Assembly (NCBI RefSeq): GCF_000503215.1
Contig: NZ_AYTD01000017.1
Coordinates: forward strand, 702,716 to 766,715
Direction of reading: 5' to 3'
Source: Pseudomonas canadensis
GTDB taxonomy: Bacteria; Pseudomonadota; Gammaproteobacteria; Pseudomonadales; Pseudomonadaceae
DNA length: 64,000 nucleotides
Shown here: positions 36,034-42,864 of the stretch, in pieces
How positions within the stretch are numbered: position 1 is the first letter of the stretch
Layout of the letters: every line of letters begins with the position of its first letter
The notes under the pieces: model-generated
Seen by the model: only the letters and a program-made list of their open reading frames with translations
The model's database searches: none
Told to the model about the DNA's origin: nothing
Made by a program: the position numbers and the translations under genes

Positions 36034-36318
36034 ATGACTCGCCAAAGCCTCAGCCAATTGCGTGTATCGCCACTGCGCTTGCAACAAGGCCTGTTTGCCA
36101 GCCTGGCCCTGATGGTCACGCTGATTGGCGGCCAGCAGTTGCAACATTGGCAGCAGAGTCAGCAGCAGATCCCCCAGTTTGAACGTCCGGCCATGACCCA
36201 AACCCATTTCCGTTCCGTTGGCAGTGTTGCTGCCGATGCAACAGCCCCGCAATTGCGGATGGTTGATCAGGAGTCTGCCCTGAGTGAACTGCCATCCCAG
36301 GAGCGTTGGGTGTTTTAG
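36034..36318 (+). CDS. Small membrane-associated protein (PA5482-like)
   Basis: A 94-residue protein with one hydrophobic segment (about residues 18-33) followed by a Gln-rich stretch (QQLQHWQQSQQQ) and a hydrophilic tail, so probably a single-span or exported protein. ATG 36034 is chosen because GGGAG lies 9 bases upstream; a longer frame to 35809 has none. No function is known to me. The sigma54-like promoter and the divergent algB suggest control by nitrogen/alginate regulators (inference). Confidence 0.7.
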   Translation: MTRQSLSQLRVSPLRLQQGLFASLALMVTLIGGQQLQHWQQSQQQIPQFERPAMTQTHFRSVGSVAADATAPQLRMVDQESALSELPSQERWVF

Positions 36319-36325
36319 GCACCAA

Positions 36326-36348
36326 CAGCCGCTTGTATTGAGCGGCTG
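36326..36348 (+). terminator. Hairpin after the PA5482-like gene
   Basis: CAGCCGCT - tgtattg - AGCGGCTG, a perfect 8-bp stem 7 bases after the stop codon. No T-run follows, so it may attenuate rather than stop transcription into the next gene. Confidence 0.4.
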
Positions 36349-36395
36349 CACGGCACTACCGCTGTTACCCCTATAAAAGCGTAAGGAGAATCACC

Positions 36396-36560
36396 ATGTT
36401 GAGTTGGGCAATCACGTTTCTGATCATCGCCATTGTGGCTGCAGTCCTGGGCTTCGGTGGTATCGCGGGCACCGCCACGGGTATCGCAAAAATTCTGTTT
36501 GTGGTCTTCCTGGTGATGTTCATCGCTTCCTTCTTCTTTGGTCGTCGCGGCCGAGGCTGA
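36396..36560 (+). CDS. DUF1328 family small membrane protein
   Basis: A 54-residue protein of two membrane helices (MLSWAITFLIIAIVAAVLGF and IAKILFVVFLVMFIASFFF) ending in GRRGRG, which matches the DUF1328/YtjA family. RBS TAAGGAG lies 7 bases before the ATG. The family is widespread and often stress-induced, but its role is unknown. Two bases separate its stop from the next start, so it is coupled to the Ivy homologue. Confidence 0.85.
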   Translation: MLSWAITFLIIAIVAAVLGFGGIAGTATGIAKILFVVFLVMFIASFFFGRRGRG

Positions 36561-36562
36561 AC

Positions 36563-37030
36563 ATGACGACTTTGCCTCTTAAAGCTATTGCTGCCGCCCT
36601 GCTCCTGGGCGGCAGCGGCTTGGCGATGGCCGCCAATGACGGCCAATCCCGGGCCAACGAATTGCTCAGTGCGGACCCGCAATACCGCGAAACCTGGCAA
36701 GGCGTGGTGAAGAAAGAAGAACGGCTGCCGGAATGGGTGATGAACCTGTCGGGTACGGCCGAACAAATGAATGCCGTGGAAGAAGATGGCGACAAGTACT
36801 TGGTCGGGCCGCTATGCGAAACCGCTGACACGTGCCTGAACAAACGCCTGATCGTTGCCTTCAGCCTCGACAAGGAAGATGCCTACGCCATGTTGGTGGA
36901 AGTCCCGGCCGGTCTTCCGGCGGACAAATCCCCGACGCGGCATGCCGATTACCGTTTTATCGGTAAGCCGGATGAAGGCATGCAGAAGTTGCTCATGGAG
37001 CAGCTGAAGAAAGATCCGAATTGGTATTAG
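36563..37030 (+). CDS. Ivy-type lysozyme inhibitor homologue (IvyP2-like)
   Basis: A 155-residue exported protein (signal cleavage near AMA-AND) of the inhibitor-of-vertebrate-lysozyme family: WVMNLSGTAEQM, CETADTC (Cys85, Cys91) and NKRLIVAFS are family positions. The loop between the cysteines, CKPHDC in inhibitory E. coli Ivy, is CETADTC here, so lysozyme inhibition may be lost or altered; P. aeruginosa PA5481 (IvyP2) has the same position. The two genes before it and the AmpDh2 amidase nearby make this a peptidoglycan-related neighbourhood. Confidence 0.85.
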   Translation: MTTLPLKAIAAALLLGGSGLAMAANDGQSRANELLSADPQYRETWQGVVKKEERLPEWVMNLSGTAEQMNAVEEDGDKYLVGPLCETADTCLNKRLIVAFSLDKEDAYAMLVEVPAGLPADKSPTRHADYRFIGKPDEGMQKLLMEQLKKDPNWY

Positions 37031-37072
37031 GTTCCGTCTGACGCGTCTGTCGTCTGCGAAGCCTGCGTCCAT

Positions 37073-37097
37073 AGAAAGAAGCCTCTCGCTTCTTTCT
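37073..37097 (+). terminator. Hairpin after the Ivy homologue
   Basis: Perfect 9-bp stem AGAAAGAAG - cctctcg - CTTCTTTCT followed by GTTTG, 42 bases after the stop codon. A weak intrinsic terminator. Confidence 0.55.
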
Positions 37098-37223
37098 GTT
37101 TGCATCGCTCGCCAAGGGCGGTGCATGACCAAGGGGTCGGGTTGCTCTGATCAATCTGGATCGGCGTGACCTACGGGCACAGGGAGTGCCTGCGCAAGGG
37201 CCGGGTCAGGCGAAAAGCTGCGA

Positions 37224-37259
37224 CGCAGGTTCACAAGCTCACGGCTTGCTGAACTTGCG
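37224..37259. other. Long stem-loop of unknown function
   Basis: CGCAGGTTCA + CAAGC - TCACG - GCTTG + c + TGAACTTGCG gives a 15-bp stem with one G-T pair and one bulged C. It is followed by CGGGCTTATTTCTCTTTTG, a broken T-rich tract. It may be the 3' end of an unannotated small RNA or a processing site. It does not resemble the REP families in this window. Confidence 0.5.
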
Positions 37260-37534
37260 GCGGGCTTATTTCTCTTTTGTTATGCCCTCCTTAGTCGAAT
37301 ATTTCCCTTCTGCTTGTTCAGAACCATTTCTTGGTATGTCCGGTCGACCATCTATCGATAAAATTTGAGGGTGCCCATAGGACATTTCCGACACTAAACG
37401 ACGGAATTCCCAGACATTTCTGCCGGCGCTTGAAAGACGTCCTAATTCTCTGAGCGAGCCGGGTTTGGCCGGTTCACGGCATGTATGTCGGACAAAATGT
37501 CACATTTGAACTGACCGTTCGGACAGTTATTATG

Positions 37535-37559
37535 AAAAAAAGCCATGCCGATTCGGCAT
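37535..37559 (-). terminator. Intrinsic terminator of a minus-strand transcript
   Basis: Read on the minus strand: ATGCCG-aat-CGGCAT followed by GGCTTTTTTT. It lies 19 bases downstream of the stop codon of the small ORF at 37579-37683. No other minus-strand gene is near enough to need it. Confidence 0.65.
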
Positions 37560-37578
37560 AGGGTAGGCGTTTACGGCA

Positions 37579-37683
37579 TTAGACGTCGCTCCCTTGCATG
37601 GGAATAGTTGCGCCTTTTTTCGCCTGCCAGTAAGCCATTTCGGCCACGCTGCGGTGACCTTCCATGGAGGCAGATGCACACAC
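37579..37683 (-). CDS. Probable small protein (34 residues), divergent from gltP
   Basis: A short open frame ending MEGHRSVAEMAYWQAKKG...QGSDV. A GTG at 37683 with GAGAG seven bases upstream gives 34 residues (start CASASMEGH); the first ATG at 37665 gives 28 residues but has no ribosome site. The frame stays open further up to a TAG inside gltP, without another good start. Support: GC-rich third positions and good-looking amino-acid composition, a stop codon followed after 19 bases by a clean intrinsic terminator, and placement in an otherwise empty gap. Soluble, basic/amphipathic, no signal peptide. I do not recognise a family. Confidence 0.45.
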   Translation of the reverse strand: MCASASMEGHRSVAEMAYWQAKKGATIPMQGSDV

Positions 37684-37749
37684 TTTTTCGCTCTCGAGCG
37701 TTGCAGCTGGCGCATTTGCCTTAAGTTCACTTGAAGTAAGGGTAATGAC

Positions 37750-39081
37750 ATGAAGAAGGCAAAGCTAAGCCTCGCCTGGCAGATCCTCATCGGTTTGGTG
37801 CTGGGGATCGCAATCGGTGCAGTGCTCAACCATTTCAGTGCTGAAAAGGCCTGGTGGATCAGCAATGTGTTGCAGCCAGCGGGCGATATCTTTATCCGCC
37901 TGATCAAGATGATCGTGATCCCGATTGTGATCTCCTCGCTGATCGTCGGCATTGCCGGTGTCGGTGATGCGAAGAAGCTCGGGCGTATCGGCGTCAAAAC
38001 CATCCTTTACTTCGAAATCGTCACCACTATCGCCATCGTGGTCGGCCTGCTGCTGGCCAACCTGTTCCACCCCGGCGCCGGCATCGACATGAGTACCCTG
38101 GGTACCGTCGACATCTCCAAGTACACCGCCACCGCCGCCGAAGTGCAGCATGAGCATGCGTTCATCGAGACCATCCTCAACCTGATCCCGTCGAACATCT
38201 TCGCCGCTGTTGCCCGTGGCGAAATGCTGCCGATCATCTTCTTCTCGGTGCTGTTCGGCCTGGGCTTGTCGAGCCTCAAGCCTGAGCTGCGCGAGCCACT
38301 GGTGACCATGTTCCAGGGCGTGTCCGAGAGCATGTTCAAAGTCACCCACATGATCATGAAGTACGCCCCGATCGGCGTATTCGCACTGATCGCCGTGACC
38401 GTCGCCAACTTCGGCTTCGCCTCCTTGCTGCCGCTGGCCAAGCTGGTGATCCTGGTTTACGTCGCCATCCTGTTCTTTGCCTTTGCAGTACTGGGCCTGA
38501 TCGCTCGCCTGTTTGGTTTCTCGATCCTCAAGCTGATCCGTATCTTCAAGGATGAGCTGGTCCTGGCCTACTCCACCGCCAGCTCCGAAACCGTGCTGCC
38601 GCGCGTGATCGAGAAGATGGAAGCCTACGGCGCGCCGAAAGCCATCTGCAGCTTCGTTGTGCCGACCGGTTACTCGTTTAACCTCGACGGTTCGACCCTT
38701 TACCAGAGCATCGCGGCAATCTTTATTGCCCAGCTGTATGGCATCGACCTGTCGGTTGGCCAACAGTTGATGCTGGTCCTGACCCTGATGGTCACCTCCA
38801 AAGGCATCGCTGGTGTGCCGGGCGTGTCCTTCGTGGTGCTGCTGGCGACCCTGGGCAGCGTGGGCATTCCGCTGGAAGGCCTGGCGTTCATCGCCGGTGT
38901 CGACCGCATCATGGACATGGCGCGTACCGCCTTGAACGTGATCGGCAACGCCCTGGCCGTATTGGTCATCTCCCGTTGGGAAGGTATGTACGACGACGCC
39001 AAGGGCGAGCGCTACTGGAACTCGCTGCCGCACTGGCGCAGCAAGGAAGCCGCGCCGGCCGCCCAAGCGACCCGCAGCTGA
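37750..39081 (+). CDS. gltP: Glutamate/aspartate:proton symporter
   Basis: Secondary transporter of the DAACS (SLC1-like) family for acidic amino acids or C4-dicarboxylates. 443 residues with about eight helices and two re-entrant loops: STASSETVLPRVIEKME (HP1) and VVPTGYSFNLDGSTLYQS (TM7/NMDGT-like region), TSKGIAGVPG (HP2). RBS-like AAGGGTAA before the ATG. PA5479 (gltP) is at this place. Ends with an intrinsic terminator. Confidence 0.93.
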   Translation: MKKAKLSLAWQILIGLVLGIAIGAVLNHFSAEKAWWISNVLQPAGDIFIRLIKMIVIPIVISSLIVGIAGVGDAKKLGRIGVKTILYFEIVTTIAIVVGLLLANLFHPGAGIDMSTLGTVDISKYTATAAEVQHEHAFIETILNLIPSNIFAAVARGEMLPIIFFSVLFGLGLSSLKPELREPLVTMFQGVSESMFKVTHMIMKYAPIGVFALIAVTVANFGFASLLPLAKLVILVYVAILFFAFAVLGLIARLFGFSILKLIRIFKDELVLAYSTASSETVLPRVIEKMEAYGAPKAICSFVVPTGYSFNLDGSTLYQSIAAIFIAQLYGIDLSVGQQLMLVLTLMVTSKGIAGVPGVSFVVLLATLGSVGIPLEGLAFIAGVDRIMDMARTALNVIGNALAVLVISRWEGMYDDAKGERYWNSLPHWRSKEAAPAAQATRS

Positions 39082-39099
39082 TAGCACTACAGCTCTAAG

Positions 39100-39133
39100 A
39101 CAAACCCCGGATAATTCCGGGGTTTGTCGTTTC
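39100..39133 (+). terminator. Intrinsic terminator after gltP
   Basis: ACAAACCCCGGA - taat - TCCGGGGTTTGT, a perfect 12-bp stem followed by CGTTTCT. Confidence 0.8.
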
Positions 39134-39179
39134 TGCCAGCCCCGCTATCATTCGCTCCATTCTTCGGGGGATTCAACTG

Positions 39180-40409
39180 ATGCTCAATGGCCTGTGGCTT
39201 GGCTTCTTTGTCGTGGCAATGGTGTCGGCACTGGCGCAATGGCTGGTCGGCGGTAACGCCGGAATTTTCGCGGCAATGGTCGAAAGCATTTTCGCCATGG
39301 CCAAACTGTCGGTGGAAGTGATGGTGCTGCTGTTCGGCACCCTGACCCTGTGGCTGGGTTTCTTGCGCATCGCCGAGAAGGCCGGAATTGTCGATTGGCT
39401 GGCCAAGGCCCTTGGCCCGCTGTTTCGCCGCCTGATGCCGGAAGTGCCTGCCGGCCACCCCGCGATCGGTTTGATCACCCTCAACTTCGCCGCCAACGGC
39501 CTGGGCTTGGATAACGCGGCGACGCCTATCGGCTTGAAAGCGATGAAGGCGCTGCAGGAACTCAACCCCATCCCCAACACCGCGAGTAATGCGCAGATCC
39601 TGTTCCTGGTGCTCAACGCGTCGTCGCTGACGCTACTGCCGGTGACCATCTTCATGTACCGCGCCCAGCAAGGCGCGGCGGACCCGACGCTGGTGTTTCT
39701 GCCGATCCTGCTGGCGACCAGCGCCTCAACCCTGGTCGGCCTGCTCTCGGTGGCGATCATGCAGCGCCTGCGGCTGTGGGACCCGGTGGTGCTGGCCTAT
39801 CTGATTCCGGGCGCACTGGTGTTGGGCGGCTTCATGGCATTGCTGGCGACCCTTTCCGCGACGGCGCTGGCTGGCTTGTCGTCGATCCTCGGCAACCTCA
39901 CGTTGTTCGGGTTGATCATGCTGTTTCTGGTGATCGGCGCGTTGCGCAAGGTCAAGGTCTACGAGGCATTTGTCGAAGGCGCAAAAGAAGGCTTCGACGT
40001 GGCCAAGAACCTGCTGCCCTACCTGGTGGCGATGCTGTGTGCCGTGGGTGTGTTGCGCGCTTCGGGCGCCCTGGATTTCGGCCTGGAAGGCATTCGCCAT
40101 GTGGTCGCCTGGACCGGTATGGACACACGCTTTGTCGATGCCTTGCCGACTGCGATGGTCAAGCCGTTTTCCGGCAGCGCTGCGCGGGCGATGTTGATCG
40201 AGACCATGCAGACTCAAGGTGTAGACAGCTTCCCGGCGCTGGTGGCGGCGACGATTCAGGGCAGTACCGAGACCACCTTCTATGTGTTGGCGGTGTACTT
40301 TGGGTCGGTGGGTATCCAGCGCGCCAGGCATGCGGTGGGGTGTGCGTTGCTGGCGGAGTTGGCCGGTGTCGTTGCTGCTATTGCGGTGTGCTACTGGTTC
40401 TTTGGCTGA
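39180..40409 (+). CDS. SpmA/SpmB-like nucleoside-recognition (Gate) membrane protein
   Basis: A 409-residue membrane protein that joins both halves of the Bacillus spore maturation pair: residues about 1-200 resemble SpmA (LNFAANGLGLDNAATPIGLKAM) and about 230-409 resemble SpmB (MVKPFSGSAARAMLIETM, TIQGSTETTFYVLAVYFGSVG). Such fused proteins are common in gamma-proteobacteria (PA5478 position) and are thought to be transporters, but the substrate is unknown. GGGGGA precedes the ATG. Confidence 0.85.
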   Translation: MLNGLWLGFFVVAMVSALAQWLVGGNAGIFAAMVESIFAMAKLSVEVMVLLFGTLTLWLGFLRIAEKAGIVDWLAKALGPLFRRLMPEVPAGHPAIGLITLNFAANGLGLDNAATPIGLKAMKALQELNPIPNTASNAQILFLVLNASSLTLLPVTIFMYRAQQGAADPTLVFLPILLATSASTLVGLLSVAIMQRLRLWDPVVLAYLIPGALVLGGFMALLATLSATALAGLSSILGNLTLFGLIMLFLVIGALRKVKVYEAFVEGAKEGFDVAKNLLPYLVAMLCAVGVLRASGALDFGLEGIRHVVAWTGMDTRFVDALPTAMVKPFSGSAARAMLIETMQTQGVDSFPALVAATIQGSTETTFYVLAVYFGSVGIQRARHAVGCALLAELAGVVAAIAVCYWFFG

Positions 40410-40422
40410 GGCTTATACCGCT

Positions 40423-40505
40423 TTCGCGAGCAAGCCCGCTCCCACATTCGACCGCGTTTCGTCAGGATGAACACGGTCAAATGTGGGAGCGGGCTTGCTC
40501 GCGAA
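40423..40505. repeat. REP pair (REPIN-like), GTGGGAGCGGGCTTGC type
   Basis: Two REPs in opposite orientation with perfect 26-bp arms (40423-40448 and 40480-40505; core GTGGGAGCGGGCTTGCTCGC) around a 31-base centre, at the convergent junction of the SpmAB-like gene and the auxiliary lipoprotein gene. Same type as 12840-12938. Confidence 0.9.
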
Positions 40506-40512
40506 GAGGCCC

Positions 40513-41124
40513 TCAGCGTTTCGGTGCACTATTGCCCTGCGCCACCACCCAATCCACCACCTGCTTATTCAACTGATCCCCCGCCTGCCCAAACCCGGCC
40601 ACCACCGCTGGCACCTTGGTGTCGCTCACCGGCTGCCGCACCTCAAACCGTCGGCTGGCAACAATTCGCTGGTCACTGCCGCGCACCAACCGCGCATCCA
40701 GGCGAATCACCACCTCCACCGCACTGCCGTGGTATTCACTCTGGAACGCCTGCAATTGCCCGCCCAGCTCATAGTCGGACTGCAGGTTGGTGTCGTCGGT
40801 ACTCAGCAGCGTCACCCGGCCATCGCGCTGGAAGCCGTCCATGAAGCGGTTGCGCAGCAGCACCGGCGACGGGTCGCTCCAGCGCGAGTTGGCATAACTG
40901 CTGATCAGGTCGCCATTGGGCACCACGGCGATGCGCGGGCTGTCGAGAAATTCGCTGGTCTGCGGCTTGTTCACACGCAGCGACCAACTGACCGGCGTGG
41001 CCTGGCTGACTGTCTGGGCCGAGGACAGGCGATACACATCCGAAGGGTCGGCCTTGGGCAGGATCGAGCACGCGCTCACCAGCGCCAAGGCCACAGGGGC
41101 GATCATTTGGTAAGCACGCTTCAT
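40513..41124 (-). CDS. ABC-type transport auxiliary lipoprotein (PqiC-like)
   Basis: A 203-residue lipoprotein (lipobox LVSAC, Cys19) with the ABC_trans_aux pattern YRLSSAQ ... RIAVVPNGDLISSYANSRWSDP ... NRFMDGF. Such proteins sit in the outer membrane or periplasm and work with MCE proteins in lipid transport. Last gene of the four-gene Mla-like operon; its start overlaps the MCE gene by 4 bases. Confidence 0.88.
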   Translation of the reverse strand: MKRAYQMIAPVALALVSACSILPKADPSDVYRLSSAQTVSQATPVSWSLRVNKPQTSEFLDSPRIAVVPNGDLISSYANSRWSDPSPVLLRNRFMDGFQRDGRVTLLSTDDTNLQSDYELGGQLQAFQSEYHGSAVEVVIRLDARLVRGSDQRIVASRRFEVRQPVSDTKVPAVVAGFGQAGDQLNKQVVDWVVAQGNSAPKR

Positions 41125-42059
41125 GGCGTGAACTCCTTGTTCTTGTCGCTGCCCAGCAGGTAACCGCTGGGGTTGGCTTCCAGGCGGCGGGAGATGGCGC
41201 GTAGCGAACCGAGGGTTTCGCGCAGTTCGCGCACGGCCGGCGCCAGTTCATTGAGGCCTTGCATGCCGCTGTTCACCGAGTCCTTGTTGTCTGTCAGCAA
41301 GGTGTTGATGGTCGCGGTGCTTTGTTCAAGGGATTTCATGGCCTGTTCGGCACTGCCGAAGACCTGCTTGCCTTGTTCGTTGAGCAAACCGTTGGCGTTG
41401 CGCATCAGCACAGTGGTCTGCTCCAGGGCGGCGCTCGCTTGTTTGCTCACCTGCATCAGTTGCTGCATCACCACCTTGATATCGCCGCGCTGGTCGGCGA
41501 TGGCGCCGGTGGTTTGTTGCAGGTTTTCCAGGGTGTTGCTCAGGCGCTCTACGTTCTCGCGGGAGAACATGTGGTTGGCGTTGTGCAGCAGCAGGTTGAT
41601 GCTGGTCATCAGGTCGTTGCTATTGTTCAGCAGGCGCGCAATGGGCGATGGTGAGGCGATGATCTGTGGCAGGTTACCGTCCTTGCCCTTGAGTTCCGGA
41701 CTCTGCGGGGTGCCGCCACTGAGCTGGATGATCGAGGTACCCGTGATGCCGGTCAGGGCCAGCTTCGCCTGGGTGTCTTCCTTGACCGGCGTCTGCCCGG
41801 CCAGGCGGATACGTGCCAGGACGCGGCGCGGATCCTTGGGGTCCAGGCTCAGGCTGATGACATCGCCCACCTTGATTCCGCTGTACTGCACCGAACTGCC
41901 CTGGGACAAGCCACTGACGGCTTCGTTGAAGATCACTTCGTAGTCCTGAAAGGCGCTGTCGACGCTGGACTTGGCCAGCCACAGGCCGAACAGCATCGCG
42001 CCGACCACCACGATCACGCTGAACAGACCGATCATCACATGATGGGCTCGGGTTTCCAT
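41121..42059 (-). CDS. MlaD/MCE-domain protein
   Basis: A 312-residue inner-membrane-anchored periplasmic protein: N-terminal helix (about residues 9-29), MCE domain (about 38-115; YEVIFNEAVSGLSQGSSVQYSGIKVG), then a long helical region that in this family forms the lipid channel or barrel. It would carry lipids between the permease and the lipoprotein. ATG 42059 is the only sensible start; it lies 1 base after the ATPase stop. Confidence 0.92.
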   Translation of the reverse strand: METRAHHVMIGLFSVIVVVGAMLFGLWLAKSSVDSAFQDYEVIFNEAVSGLSQGSSVQYSGIKVGDVISLSLDPKDPRRVLARIRLAGQTPVKEDTQAKLALTGITGTSIIQLSGGTPQSPELKGKDGNLPQIIASPSPIARLLNNSNDLMTSINLLLHNANHMFSRENVERLSNTLENLQQTTGAIADQRGDIKVVMQQLMQVSKQASAALEQTTVLMRNANGLLNEQGKQVFGSAEQAMKSLEQSTATINTLLTDNKDSVNSGMQGLNELAPAVRELRETLGSLRAISRRLEANPSGYLLGSDKNKEFTP

Positions 42060-42060
42060 G

Positions 42061-42864
42061 TCATACCTCGTTAAGCGATTGAGCGGCATCCAATGCCGCG
42101 CGGCCACGGGGGCCGTGGAAATATTCGTGGATCCATGCGTCGTCCGTTTCCGAGACAACATCGATGGCATCGGCCACCAGCACTTTCTTCTGCGCCAGCA
42201 CCGCCACGCGGTCGGTGATGGTGTACAGCGTGTCCAGGTCGTGGGTGACCAGAAACACACTCAGGCCCAGCGCATCGCGCAGGGTCAGGATCAGTTGGTC
42301 GAATTGCGCCGCGCCGATCGGGTCGAGCCCGGCGGTGGGTTCGTCGAGGAACAGGATGTCCGGGTCCAACGCCAGCGCGCGGGCCAGGGCGGCGCGCTTG
42401 ATCATGCCGCCGGACAGTGAAGCCGGGTACTTGTCGGCCGCCGACAATGGCAACCCGGCCAGGGCGAGTTTCACCGCGGCCAAGTGCTCGGCGTCGCGGC
42501 GGCTGAGGCCGGCATGTTCGATCAACGGCAGCGCGACGTTTTCGGTCACGGTCAGCGAAGAAAACAGCGCGCCCTTCTGGAACAGCACGCCGAAGCGCCG
42601 TTCCACCAGGGAACGCTCATGTTCCGGCAGGCTCGGCAGGTTCTTGCCGAACACCCGCACTTCGCCTTCGCTGGGTCGACGCAGGCCGACGATACTGCGC
42701 AGCAGCACCGACTTGCCGCTGCCGGAGCCGCCGACCACCGCGAGGATCTCGCCTTTGTACAAATCCAGGTCGAGGTTCTCGTGCACGCTCTGACTGCCAA
42801 AGCGATTGCACAGGCCGCGCACTTCAATCACCGCCTCGGCGGGCGCTCGGTGTAGACGACTCAC
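42061..42864 (-). CDS. Mla-type ABC transporter ATP-binding protein
   Basis: A 267-residue ATPase: Walker A GGSGSGKS, signature SLSGGMIKRAALARAL (the GGM(I/R)KR form is typical of MlaF), Walker B ILFLDEPTAGLD. The start is GTG 42864, overlapping the permease stop as GTGA; the longer frame to 43692 lies inside the permease. Transports phospholipid-type substrates with the MCE protein (family inference). Confidence 0.93.
   Translation of the reverse strand: MSRLHRAPAEAVIEVRGLCNRFGSQSVHENLDLDLYKGEILAVVGGSGSGKSVLLRSIVGLRRPSEGEVRVFGKNLPSLPEHERSLVERRFGVLFQKGALFSSLTVTENVALPLIEHAGLSRRDAEHLAAVKLALAGLPLSAADKYPASLSGGMIKRAALARALALDPDILFLDEPTAGLDPIGAAQFDQLILTLRDALGLSVFLVTHDLDTLYTITDRVAVLAQKKVLVADAIDVVSETDDAWIHEYFHGPRGRAALDAAQSLNEV

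Larger units (their letters stand above)
37031..37749. other. 719-base intergenic region upstream of gltP
   Basis: The longest gap in the window. It contains, in order: a terminator hairpin for the Ivy gene (37073-37097), a long unexplained stem-loop (37224-37259), an AT-richer stretch without genes, a minus-strand intrinsic terminator (37535-37559) and a small minus-strand ORF (37579-37683) ending at that terminator. The gltP promoter must also lie here; I could not assign it with confidence. Confidence 0.6.

Noticed and set aside
37532..37561. Nine-codon leader-like ORF (MKKSHADSA) upstream of gltP on the + strand
   Set aside because: No ribosome site; the sequence is explained by the minus-strand terminator whose T-run reads as AAA codons on this strand.
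37765..39087. 440-codon minus-strand frame opposite gltP
   Set aside because: Mirror of a membrane-protein gene; composition of Asp, His and Gln only reflects the hydrophobic sense codons.
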